64,000 bases of DNA from positions 3,360,501-3,424,500 of the forward strand of contig OX638356.1 in assembly GCA_951813395.1 (NCBI GenBank), given 5' to 3'. The position numbers were made by a program, and so were the translations under genes. This document shows positions 36,050 through 44,783 of the stretch, in pieces (the first letter of the stretch is position 1; each line of letters opens with the position of its first letter). This DNA is from Longimicrobiales bacterium (GTDB lineage Bacteria > Gemmatimonadota > Gemmatimonadetes > Longimicrobiales > Gaopeijiaceae). The notes below the pieces were generated by a model. That model searched no databases, had not been told where the DNA came from, and saw only the letters and a program-made list of their open reading frames with translations.

Positions 36050-36492
36050 GGTGCTCCGCCGAGGAGGCCGAGTTTGCCGCGATCGGGGAGCGCCTCATGA
36101 CCGCCATGACCAACGTGAAGCGGTTGAGCGACGCCGGGGTGCCTGTCGTCGCGGGAACCGATGCGCCCTACCCGGGCGTTTTCCAGGGCGAAGGCATCCA
36201 CCGCGAGCTGGAGTTGCTCGTCGAGGCCGGCCTGACCCCGCTACAGGCGATCACTGCCGCCACCCACGACGCCGCCCGGCTCATGGGCGCGGACGCCGAG
36301 TGGGGCGCGATCGTCCCCGGGATGGCGGCCGACCTGCTGGTGGTGCGCGGCAATCCCGCCGAGGACATCGGTGCCACGCGCGACATCGTGGCCGTGATCC
36401 AGCGAGGCGTCGTCCTGGACCGCTCGCAACTCGTGTTCAGCGCGCAGGACGATCCGGGGTTCAGGACGGTGGGCTCCGTCGCGGCGAACTGA
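36050..36492 (+). pseudogene. C-terminal fragment of the amidohydrolase split by the island
   Basis: The frame reads EAEFAAIGERLMTAMTNVKR, VVAGTDAPYPGVFQGEGIHR (metal-site Asp), LTPLQAITAATHDAARLMG and a normal C-terminal end. It has no start of its own in a sensible place, and it continues the sort of protein interrupted at about 21345, same strand. Before insertion the two fragments would have been adjacent. Because the left fragment already lacks its N-terminal half, the gene was possibly decaying before the island arrived. Confidence 0.8.
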
Positions 36493-36528
36493 TTCGGCGG
36501 GTTGCGCAGATTCTGCGATATGATAGTT

Positions 36529-36570
36529 TGATACGGTATTACCGCATCGCCAACGGGTAACTACGTATCA
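36529..36570 (+). promoter_or_regulatory. Inverted repeats upstream of abiEi
   Basis: CGGTA-T-TACCG at 36534-36544 is a perfect palindrome, and TGATAC (36529-36534) is mirrored by GTATCA (36565-36570), just before the ATG at 36573. AbiEi antitoxins are known to bind inverted repeats in their own promoter, so this is the likely operator. The spacing of -35/-10 elements is unclear. Confidence 0.45.
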
Positions 36571-36572
36571 CC

Positions 36573-37385
36573 ATGATAAGCCTGAGTCACGCCGAGTCTA
36601 CTCTCCTGACCACGTTGGCGGCCACGGGAAGGTCGGTCTTCGCCACCGAGGATGCTTATGCCATTCGCGGCCGAGGCAAGGCAACGAGAGACGCTCTGGA
36701 GCGGCTCGTCCACAAGGGCTGGCTGGAGCGAATCCAGAAGGGGAAGTACCTGATCGTTCCGCTGGAGGCGGGGCCCAAGCGCGTCTGGACGGAAAGTGTC
36801 CACGTGATCGCGGGAGAGTTGGCGAGTCCCAGCATGGTTTCCCACTGGTCGGCACTTGCCTACTGGAACCTGACCGAGCAGGTCCCGCGCGTCACCTACG
36901 TTCAAACCACATCCCGCAGGGAAGACCGCACGCCAACAGTTCTGGGAATGCGGTTTCGATTCGTTCGCGTGAAGGCCGCCAAGTTCTTCGGAGGACACCG
37001 ATACTTCTCGCGTGGCGGGGCAGTTCTGGTCACGGATCGCGAGAAGACGATCGTGGATTGTCTCGACAGACCCGGCCTATGCGGTGGCGTGGAGGAAGTA
37101 GCGCGAGCGCTGGCGGCATCGGACGGTGATCTGGACTGGGATCGTGTCACCGACTACCTGGGTCGGTTCGGCTCTGGAGCGATTGTCAAGCGCCTGGGAT
37201 TCCTCGCAGAACACTTGCAGCTGGCTCATCCGCCCGAACGAGATACGCTGCTGCGGTGGCTTGAACTTCTGACCGCAGGTATCGGGAAGCTGGACCCTTC
37301 GTCGCCGAGACAGCCCCACAGAATCGTCACCCGCTGGCGAATCGCGGTAAACCTCCCTGAGGCAGGTCTCCGGAGTTCCGGATGA
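36573..37385 (+). CDS. abiEi: AbiEi-like antitoxin/transcriptional regulator
   Basis: 270 residues. The N-terminal winged helix (STLLTTLAATGRSVFATEDA then RLVHKGWLERIQKGKYLIVP) and the following ASPSMVSHWSALAYWNLTEQ and TDREKTIVDCLDRPGLCGGV are typical of AbiEi. In the type IV abortive-infection pair it represses the operon and counters the AbiEii nucleotidyltransferase. Its stop overlaps the next frame (ATGA), but that toxin is a remnant, so the antitoxin may now be an orphan regulator. Confidence 0.85.
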   Translation: MISLSHAESTLLTTLAATGRSVFATEDAYAIRGRGKATRDALERLVHKGWLERIQKGKYLIVPLEAGPKRVWTESVHVIAGELASPSMVSHWSALAYWNLTEQVPRVTYVQTTSRREDRTPTVLGMRFRFVRVKAAKFFGGHRYFSRGGAVLVTDREKTIVDCLDRPGLCGGVEEVARALAASDGDLDWDRVTDYLGRFGSGAIVKRLGFLAEHLQLAHPPERDTLLRWLELLTAGIGKLDPSSPRQPHRIVTRWRIAVNLPEAGLRSSG

Positions 37386-37747
37386 TCACGGATGCCGAAG
37401 TCCGCCGGCTGGCAAGGTCGGAGTGCGTCGAGCCTCGAATCGTCGAGTTGGATTACGCTCTAGACATCCGGGTGCCGTGCGTTGTCGCCGCCCTTCCCAC
37501 CAAGCTCGATGCCAGAGCAGTACCAGACACTGGCTTTCCGGGGATGTTGGAGCGCCGCTACGAGTTCCGAGCGCATTGGGAGCGTGACCTGACAGCCCTG
37601 CTGCCCCAGGGCCTGGGACTGGATTTCGACGAAGTGTGGGCAGGCGTAACCGACTATGTCGGACGGGTCGTGGACCGCGCGACATGCGACCGCGGCGCGG
37701 TGCCAACTTACCAGATTGCGCATGATGCGGACGGACAATCTCGATGA
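37382..37747 (+). pseudogene. AbiEii toxin, internally deleted
   Basis: 121 residues against about 250-300 expected. Residues 1-27 (MITDAEVRRLARSECVEPRI) are the AbiEii start and residues 50-105 (GMLERRYEFRAHWERDLTAL then FDEVWAGVTDYVGRVVD) are its end. The whole nucleotidyltransferase core, with the GS and DxD motifs, is missing, while the reading frame is kept. It cannot be an active toxin. The last bases overlap the sugar dehydrogenase start, probably by chance. Confidence 0.75.
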
Positions 37748-38976
37748 TGAATCAATCCCCCTGCTTTCTCCTCCTCCTCCTGCCCCTCGCCGGCTGCAAT
37801 CCGGCCCCTCCCGACCCGCCGGCCGACGATGACGGCATCGTCAGAACCGCGCTCCACGACTTCCGGGTGGAAGAGGTGGCCGACGGCCTGGTGCGTCCGT
37901 TCGCGATGGCCTTCACGCCCGAAGGCGACCTGCTGGTGACGGAGCGTCCCGGACGGCTACGGATCATCCGCGACGGCGCGCTCCTTCCCGACTCCGTGGA
38001 TGGTCTGCCGCCGATCCGGGCGCTCGGACGCGGCGCCCGTTCGCTGAGCGGCTTCGAGCAGGCCGGCCTGCGCGACGCGATCCTTCATCCGGACTTCGCC
38101 ACGAACCGGCTCCTCTACCTCAGCTACGTGAAGCCGGGGCCGGACTCGCTGGGCACGATCGCGATCGGCCGGGGACGGTTTGAGCACGACCGGCTGACGG
38201 ATGTCGAGGAACTGTTCCACGCGGACGCGCTCGGGAACGGAACCGACCGAAGCTCCATGTGGGGCGGACGCCTCGTCTTTGACCGGGACGGCTACCTGTT
38301 CATGACGCTGGGCGACCGGCAGTGGCCTCCCGCGGGCCAGCTCGACGCGCATCCGGCCCAGGATCTGTCGAACCACAACGGGAGCACGATCCGGCTTCAT
38401 GACGACGGGCGCGTGCCGCGGGATAACCCGTTCGTGGGCCATGAGGGGATCCACCCCGAGATCTGGACGTGGGGCCACCGCAACGCGCAAGGGATGGCGG
38501 TGCACCCGGAGACGGGAGACCTGTGGCAGAACGAGCACGGCCCGCAGGGCGGCGACGAGCTCAACCTGATCGAGCCCGGGCGCAACTACGGCTGGCCGGT
38601 CGTGGGGTACGGCGTGAACTACAGGACGGGTTCGCGCATCCATTCGGGTACCCTCATGGAGGGCATGGAGCCACCGACCCACGTCTGGGTGCCCTCGATC
38701 GGCGTCTCCGGGATGCTCTTCTACACCAGCGGCGCGTTTCCGCAGTGGCGTGGCGACATGCTCGTCGGCGGCCTCAGCGGACGACGCCTCGCGCGGCTGC
38801 GGCTGGACGGGCGTGAAGTGACGCACGAGGAGACGCTCCTGCAGGGGATCGGGCGCATTCGCGACGTACGGCAGGGACCGGAAGGGTTCATCTACCTCGC
38901 CATCGACGGTGAGGTGCGCGACATCGACGGCCCCGCGACCGGCATCGTGCGACTGGTCCCCGCCGGCCGGAGCTAA
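37744..38976 (+). CDS. PQQ-type soluble sugar dehydrogenase lipoprotein
   Basis: 410 residues. A lipoprotein signal (LLLLLPLAGC, Cys about 18) is followed by a six-bladed GSDH propeller: RPFAMAFTPEGDLLVTERPG (about 52-71), MWGGRLVFDRDGYLFMTLGD (about 176), WTWGHRNAQGMAVHPETG (about 240) and WQNEHGPQGGDELNLIEPG (about 260), where the catalytic His and PQQ-binding residues lie. It oxidises aldoses at the outer face of the membrane, if PQQ is available. No PQQ biosynthesis genes are in the window. Start may be either of two adjacent ATGs. Confidence 0.88.
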   Translation: MMNQSPCFLLLLLPLAGCNPAPPDPPADDDGIVRTALHDFRVEEVADGLVRPFAMAFTPEGDLLVTERPGRLRIIRDGALLPDSVDGLPPIRALGRGARSLSGFEQAGLRDAILHPDFATNRLLYLSYVKPGPDSLGTIAIGRGRFEHDRLTDVEELFHADALGNGTDRSSMWGGRLVFDRDGYLFMTLGDRQWPPAGQLDAHPAQDLSNHNGSTIRLHDDGRVPRDNPFVGHEGIHPEIWTWGHRNAQGMAVHPETGDLWQNEHGPQGGDELNLIEPGRNYGWPVVGYGVNYRTGSRIHSGTLMEGMEPPTHVWVPSIGVSGMLFYTSGAFPQWRGDMLVGGLSGRRLARLRLDGREVTHEETLLQGIGRIRDVRQGPEGFIYLAIDGEVRDIDGPATGIVRLVPAGRS

Positions 38977-39070
38977 TCGGCCCCGAATTCCTCCGTGTGG
39001 CGGCGACAGAACCCGCTTCCTATGTTGGGGGGTTGGTCGCCGTCATCCGTCGTTCTCTAAGGACGGGCGC

Positions 39071-41518
39071 GTGAAGACACTGGGTGCGAGCGCGGTTCTC
39101 CTGTTATGGTTTGCCCTTCTGGGGTGGCCTGCGGGGAATCGTGCGTCCGACCCGGCTCTCGGCGTATACTCTCCGGCGCGTGAACTGGCCGCCCCCGCCG
39201 ACACCGCCGGTCTGACCGGGGTGGTCCAGCGCTACTGCGTTCGCTGTCACAACGAGCGCCTTCTCCGCGGCAACCTCACGCTCGAGGGATTCGACGTGGA
39301 GCAGGCCCACGAGCGCTCGCCGACGGCCGAGAAGATGATCCGGAAGCTGCGCGCCGGGATGATGCCGCCACCGGGTCAGCGCCGGCCGCCGCCCGACACG
39401 CTGCGTGCCCTGGTCGAGACCCTCGAGACGGTGGTCGACCGGGAGACCGCCAGCGACCGGAATCCGGGCTCTCGGCGCTTCCAGCGGCTGAACCGAGCCG
39501 AATACGAGCGCGTCATTCGCGATCTGCTCGATCTCGAGATCGACGCCAGCCGCTGGCTGCCGGCTGACACCTATCTGGGCGCCTTCGACAACATGTCGGA
39601 CGCGCAAGGTCTCTCCACCACCCTCCTCGAGGCCTATCTGAGGGCCGCCACGGAGGTGAGCCGGCTCGCCGTCGGCAGCCCGGACGCGCTCTCGAAGACA
39701 GCCAGGTACACGAACCCGATCGACGTCTCGCAGCACGCCTGGGATCATGTCGAGGGCACGCCGTACGGGACGCGCGGCGGCATGGTGGTGACCCACGACT
39801 TCCCGGTGGACGGCGAGTACGTGATTTCGATCGAGACGCTCTTCGGCCGCGGGACAGGCTTTCAGGACGTCGACATCTCCATCGACGGGGAGGGCATCGC
39901 CCTCCTCGGTCTCGAGCACGGTGGACGCTCGACGGTGCCGATCCGCACCGAACCGATCCTCGTGCGGGCCGGCCAGCGCCAGGTCGCGGCTGCGTTCGTA
40001 CGCACGATCGAGGGGCCGTACGAGGACCGGTTGAAGACGCCAGGGTGGTCCTTCGTCGGAGGCGAGGACTCTCAGGCGTGGGCGAACTATGGCATTACGG
40101 CGCTCCCCCACCTGAGCGAGCTGATGATCACCGGGCCGCGGCGGAACAGGGGACTGTCGGAGACGCCGAGCCGGACGAAGGTCTTCCACTGCCACCCGGA
40201 ACGGACCGGGTCGGCCGCGGCGGAAGACCCGGGCGGGGCTCGCGCCTGTGCCGAGTCGATCGTGACGCGGCTTGCGCGCGCCGCGTACCGCCGCCCGGTG
40301 ACCGAAGAGGATCTCGCCGGGCCGATGGCCTTCTACGACCAGGCGGCCGTCGAACACGGTTTCGAGATCGGCGTTCGTACCGCCCTGCAGGCGATCCTCG
40401 CCAGTCCGTCCTTCAGCTTCCGTCTCGAGCAGGCTCCAACAGAGGCCGCGCCCGATGAGAGCTACCGAATCGCGGACATCGACCTCGCCTCGCGTCTGTC
40501 GTTCTTCCTGTGGGCGGCGAGCCCGGACGACGAGTTGCTGACGCTGGCCGCAGAGAAGCGGCTCTCGGATCCGGACGTTCTCGAGCTGCAGGTGCGCCGG
40601 ATGCTGGCGGACCCGCGTGCCGAGGCGCTCTCGACGCGCTTCGCCTCGCAGTGGCTGCGACTTCAGGACGCGGAGGACAATCAGCCCGAGCCCTATCTCT
40701 ACCCGGACTTCACGGGTCAGCTGCGCGAGGACCTGGTCCGCGAGACGCAGCTCCTCTTCGATCACCTGGTTCGGGAGGACCGGAGTCTCCTCGAACTCTT
40801 CACGGCAGACTACACCTTCCTGAACGAGCGCCTTGCGGCACACTACGGAATCCCGGGGGTCCCGGGGCCCGAGTTCCGGCGCGTGATCTACCCCGACGAC
40901 AGCCGGCGCGGCGTGCTGGGGCACGGGAGCGTGCTGCTCCTGACATCCATGTCCGCGCGGACATCGCCCGTGCTGCGCGGAAAGTGGGTGATGGAGGTTC
41001 TCATGGGCACGCCTCCGCCTCCCCCGCCACCCAATATCCCCGCCTTTGACGACACGCGGTCCGCCCGGAACGGACGGCTGCTGACGACACGGGATCGGCT
41101 TGAGATCCACCGGTCAAATCCGACGTGCAACTCCTGCCACAGGTTCATGGACCCGATCGGGCTGGCGCTGGACAACTACGACGTGACGGGACGGGTCCGG
41201 GTCCGCGAGAACGGCGTCGCGCTCGACACGCGCGGGACCTTCTACGACGGGACCGACGTGAGCACGCCGGCGGAACTCGTGGACGTGCTGATGAAGCGGC
41301 CGGTCCCGCTGGTGCGGAACTTCACTGCGCAACTTCTCTCATACGCGACCGGGCGCCGAACGGAATACTTCGACCAGCCCGGGATCCGGGCGATCGCGCG
41401 CGATGCGGAGGCCGACGACTATCGCATGTCCTCCTTCATCCTCGGTGTCGTGAAAAGTGATCCCTTCCGGATGGCGCGTCCGGCGCCGCCCACGGACAAG
41501 CACGGAGCGTCCTCATGA
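39071..41518 (+). CDS. Cytochrome-like DUF1587/DUF1592/DUF1588/DUF1585 protein
   Basis: 815 residues from a GTG with AAGGA seven bases before. A signal peptide (1-25) is followed by a heme motif in YCVRCHNERL (CxxCH, about 55). DUF1587 (RFQRLNRAEYERVIRDLLDL, about 136), a carbohydrate-binding-like beta domain (about 240-340), DUF1592 (DIDLASRLSFFLWAASPDDE, about 470), DUF1588 with a second CxxCH (TCNSCHRFMDPIGLALDNYD, about 685) and DUF1585 (VRNFTAQLLSYATGRR, about 755) follow. This is a planctomycete-type family always paired with DUF1552; its substrate is not established. It opens an operon of four overlapping genes. Confidence 0.88.
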   Translation: MKTLGASAVLLLWFALLGWPAGNRASDPALGVYSPARELAAPADTAGLTGVVQRYCVRCHNERLLRGNLTLEGFDVEQAHERSPTAEKMIRKLRAGMMPPPGQRRPPPDTLRALVETLETVVDRETASDRNPGSRRFQRLNRAEYERVIRDLLDLEIDASRWLPADTYLGAFDNMSDAQGLSTTLLEAYLRAATEVSRLAVGSPDALSKTARYTNPIDVSQHAWDHVEGTPYGTRGGMVVTHDFPVDGEYVISIETLFGRGTGFQDVDISIDGEGIALLGLEHGGRSTVPIRTEPILVRAGQRQVAAAFVRTIEGPYEDRLKTPGWSFVGGEDSQAWANYGITALPHLSELMITGPRRNRGLSETPSRTKVFHCHPERTGSAAAEDPGGARACAESIVTRLARAAYRRPVTEEDLAGPMAFYDQAAVEHGFEIGVRTALQAILASPSFSFRLEQAPTEAAPDESYRIADIDLASRLSFFLWAASPDDELLTLAAEKRLSDPDVLELQVRRMLADPRAEALSTRFASQWLRLQDAEDNQPEPYLYPDFTGQLREDLVRETQLLFDHLVREDRSLLELFTADYTFLNERLAAHYGIPGVPGPEFRRVIYPDDSRRGVLGHGSVLLLTSMSARTSPVLRGKWVMEVLMGTPPPPPPPNIPAFDDTRSARNGRLLTTRDRLEIHRSNPTCNSCHRFMDPIGLALDNYDVTGRVRVRENGVALDTRGTFYDGTDVSTPAELVDVLMKRPVPLVRNFTAQLLSYATGRRTEYFDQPGIRAIARDAEADDYRMSSFILGVVKSDPFRMARPAPPTDKHGASS

Positions 41519-42939
41519 ACCTGATAACCGGCACACACCTCTCGCGCCGCACCTTCCTGCGGGGAGCGGGCGCCAGCGTCGCGTTGCCTCTGCTCGACGC
41601 GATGATACCCGCCGGACGGCTGTGGGCCGACCCGATGAAGGCGGCGGAATTCACGCGGCTCGTGTGCATCGAGGAGTCGATGGGCGTGGCCGGCTCGAGC
41701 GACTGGGGCGACGCGCGTCACCTGTTCGCTCCAGCCACCACCGGACGCGACTTCGAACTGGTGGCGGACAGCCAGCTGAAGCCGCTGGAAGCGTTTCGCG
41801 AGTACATGACGATCGTGAGCAATACGGACTGCCGCTCGGCGGAGGCGTTTCGGGCCGAGGAGATCGGCGGCGATCACGACCGATCGACGGCGGTGTTCCT
41901 GACCCAGGCGCACCCGAGGCAGACGCAGGGGTCCGACATCTTCCTCGGCACCTCGCTCGACCAGTTGCACGCGCAGCGCTTCGGGAGGGATACCGTGCTC
42001 CCGTCGCTGGAACTCTGTATCGAGGGCATCGATCGCGGCGGCGGCTGCGCGTACAACTATCACTGCGCGTACACGACGTCGCTGGCGTGGGCCACGCCCA
42101 GCCAGCCGCTTCCGGCGATTCGGGAGCCGCGCGTCGTGTTCGAACGGCTGTTCGGCGCCGGGGACACGGCCGAGGACCGGGCGGCGCGGCGCCGCACGGA
42201 CCGGAGTATCATCGACTGGATCGCCACCGAGGTCGTCCGGCTGCGGAGGACCCTGGGCGCGGCGGACCGGGTCGCGCTGGACGAGTACGTGGACCATATC
42301 CGCGAGATCGAGCGCCGGATCCAGCTGGTCGAAGCACGCAACACGAGCGGCGAGGAGCGGACCATGCCAGAAGCGCCGTCGGGGGTGCCGGATTCCTTCG
42401 AGGAACACATGCGGCTGATGTTCGATCTGCAACTGCTCGCACTGCAGACGGACCTCACGCGCGTCATCACCTTCAAGACCGGCTTCGATCAGTCGAACCG
42501 GACGTTCCCCGGCAGCGGCACAACGAAGTCCATCCACGGGGCCTCGCACCACGGCAACGTGCCCGAGGACATCATGGACTTCAACAGGATCAACACCTAC
42601 CGCCTCGGGCAGCTCGCGTACTTCCTGGAGAGGATGCGCGACACGGTGGAGGGCGATGGGTCCCTGCTCGACAAGACGGCCATCGTCTGGGGCTCGCCGA
42701 TGGCCGACGGGAACCTCCACAACCACCGGCGCGCCCCGCTGCTCGTACTGGGCCGGGCGAACGGGGCTCTGGAGGGCGGCGTCCACCTGCGCGCCCCCGA
42801 CGGGACTCCGATGGCGAACGCCTTCGTGAGCCTCATGCGGAAGATCGGACACCCGAATCTCGCCACGTTCGGCGACAGCGACGGTGTGCTCTCGCTGGAT
42901 GTCGCGGGTGGCGCGCCCTCGGGCGGGGGTGGTTCGTGA
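41515..42939 (+). CDS. DUF1552 Tat-exported protein
   Basis: 474 residues. Twin-arginine signal SRRTFLRGAGASVALPLLDA at 10-29, then the DUF1552 body with SDIFLGTSLDQLHAQRFG, CAYNYHCAYTTSLAWA and IHGASHHGNVPEDIMDFNRI, and a near C-terminal IVWGSPMADGNLHNHRRAPL stretch. The protein resembles an alkaline-phosphatase/sulfatase-like fold (DUF1501 relatives). The ATGA overlap with the DUF1592 gene is the usual arrangement; the two presumably act together outside the cytoplasmic membrane on an unknown polymer. Confidence 0.88.
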   Translation: MNLITGTHLSRRTFLRGAGASVALPLLDAMIPAGRLWADPMKAAEFTRLVCIEESMGVAGSSDWGDARHLFAPATTGRDFELVADSQLKPLEAFREYMTIVSNTDCRSAEAFRAEEIGGDHDRSTAVFLTQAHPRQTQGSDIFLGTSLDQLHAQRFGRDTVLPSLELCIEGIDRGGGCAYNYHCAYTTSLAWATPSQPLPAIREPRVVFERLFGAGDTAEDRAARRRTDRSIIDWIATEVVRLRRTLGAADRVALDEYVDHIREIERRIQLVEARNTSGEERTMPEAPSGVPDSFEEHMRLMFDLQLLALQTDLTRVITFKTGFDQSNRTFPGSGTTKSIHGASHHGNVPEDIMDFNRINTYRLGQLAYFLERMRDTVEGDGSLLDKTAIVWGSPMADGNLHNHRRAPLLVLGRANGALEGGVHLRAPDGTPMANAFVSLMRKIGHPNLATFGDSDGVLSLDVAGGAPSGGGGS

Positions 42940-44783
42940 TGAAAGTCACCGCGGTGGCGCTCCTGTTCGCGGCAACGCTGCCGGCGGCTCTGGCGGCGCA
43001 ACGCTCCGTTGCAGGCGATCCGCTGCTGGATGCCGCCCGGGACGGGGACATCGAGGCGGTCGGAGTGCTGATCGAAGCGGGCGCGCCAGTCGATGCCGGG
43101 ACGCGGATCGGCCGCTACACGCCGCTGCACCTCGCTGCCCGAGGCGGACACGCCGACGTCCTCGCGCTTCTGCTCGACGCCGACGCCGACCCGAACGCCG
43201 TCACGACCACCACCGGTGTAACCCCGCTGCACCTCGCCGCGGGCGCCGTGAACGGTGCGGCGGCCGTGACCGCGCTGCTCGAGCACGGCGCCGACCCGAA
43301 CGCCCGGGAAGCGTCGGCGGGCCAAACGCCGCTGATGTTTGCGGCGGCCGCGAACCAGGCCGCGGCCGCGACAGCGTTGCTCGATGCCGGCGCCGACCCG
43401 GACATCGCAACCGCCGCGGTCGATGTCCTGTCCAGACTGGCGCTCGACCGGGAAGCCAACCGCCGCTTCCGCGACATGATTGGCGCGGCGCCGGAGGTGC
43501 CGGGGCCGTACGGGCCCGCGGCCGATCCGGACGCCGGGCAACCCGGCGAGCCCGGTCCGGCCCACGTTCAGGCGGCCATCCGTGCGCAGCGGGAGTTCCT
43601 CCGCTCGGGCTTCGATGTCGGCGACGTGAGCCCCCACTCGCTCGGCCGCACGGGGCCGGACTATCCGGGAGGCCCCGACTTCGTGCGACCCCCGTACCGC
43701 GAGGTGCTTGTCGGTCGAACCGGCGGCATGACCGCGCTGCTGCACGCTGCGCGCGAGGGCCACATCGAAGCGGCGACGGCCCTGCTCGACGGTGGCGCGG
43801 ACATCGACCAGGCCAGCGCGGACACCACCAGTCCGCTCCTCATGGCGGCGCTGAACGGCCAGTTCGACCTGGCACTCCTCCTCATCGAGCGCGGGGCCGA
43901 TCCCGGCCTCGCGGCATCGACGGATGGCGCCACGCCCCTGTTCGCCGTCCTGCAGACCCAGTGGGCACCCAAGTCCAACTATCCCCAGCCGCGCGCGCAG
44001 GACATGCAGGATGCCGGGCACATGGAAGTGCTCCGCGCACTCCTCGAAGCCGGAGCCGACCCCAACCCGCGCCTGAACACGCATCTGTGGTACTGGGAAT
44101 ACGGACTCACCAAGATGGGGATCGACCTCACGGGAGCGACGCCGTTCTGGCGGGCGGCCTTCGCGCAGGACCTCGAGGCCATGCAGCTGCTGGTCGCGCA
44201 CGGAGCGGATCCCCACATCCCCACGCGGTGGCCCGAAGTCGGGATGCGGGAGCGGCGGCAGCAGGACGGCCGGCAGCAGGAAGACTCCGCGCTTCCCTGG
44301 ATTCCGGAGGGCGCGCCGAATGCCTGGCCGATCCACGCGGCGGCGGGAGGCGGGTACCTGGGGCTGGGCGCGTTCAGCGTTCGCAACCGGCCCGACCAGT
44401 TCATCCCCGCCGTGAAGTACCTGATCGAGGAGCTCGGCGCGGACGTCAACCAGCGCGACTCGTGGCTCTACACGCCGATGCACTACGCAGCTTCGCGGGG
44501 CGACAACGAACTCATCGACTATCTCGTCTCGCAGGGCGGGGACGTCACCGCGATCACCCGCCTCGGGCAGTCCACGGCGGACATGGCGCGCGGCGGCCGG
44601 GCCGGGTTCTTTACCCGCGTCCCGTACCCGGAGACGGTCGAGCTGCTGACGAGCCTGGGCGCCACCCTCGAATGTCTCCACACGCACTTCCTGGACACCG
44701 GGGATTTCTGCACCGGCGCGGGCGTCAACGACCCGTGGGCAGCGCCCGCGACCGATGCTGAACAAAAGCGGCCCGGTTCATGA
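42939..44783 (+). CDS. Secreted ankyrin-repeat protein
   Basis: 614 residues; start ATG overlaps the previous stop by one base (a GTG directly before is possible). A signal peptide (AVALLFAATLPAALAAQRS) precedes ankyrin repeats: RYTPLHLAARGGHADVLALL, GVTPLHLAAGAVNGAAAVTA, GQTPLMFAAAANQAAAATAL, then after a spacer at about 160-255 GMTALLHAAREGHIEAATAL and further ones up to LYTPMHYAASRGDNELIDYL. Ankyrin proteins are frequent partners of DUF1552/DUF1592 genes; the role is probably protein-protein contact outside the cytoplasm. Confidence 0.85.
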   Translation: MKVTAVALLFAATLPAALAAQRSVAGDPLLDAARDGDIEAVGVLIEAGAPVDAGTRIGRYTPLHLAARGGHADVLALLLDADADPNAVTTTTGVTPLHLAAGAVNGAAAVTALLEHGADPNAREASAGQTPLMFAAAANQAAAATALLDAGADPDIATAAVDVLSRLALDREANRRFRDMIGAAPEVPGPYGPAADPDAGQPGEPGPAHVQAAIRAQREFLRSGFDVGDVSPHSLGRTGPDYPGGPDFVRPPYREVLVGRTGGMTALLHAAREGHIEAATALLDGGADIDQASADTTSPLLMAALNGQFDLALLLIERGADPGLAASTDGATPLFAVLQTQWAPKSNYPQPRAQDMQDAGHMEVLRALLEAGADPNPRLNTHLWYWEYGLTKMGIDLTGATPFWRAAFAQDLEAMQLLVAHGADPHIPTRWPEVGMRERRQQDGRQQEDSALPWIPEGAPNAWPIHAAAGGGYLGLGAFSVRNRPDQFIPAVKYLIEELGADVNQRDSWLYTPMHYAASRGDNELIDYLVSQGGDVTAITRLGQSTADMARGGRAGFFTRVPYPETVELLTSLGATLECLHTHFLDTGDFCTGAGVNDPWAAPATDAEQKRPGS

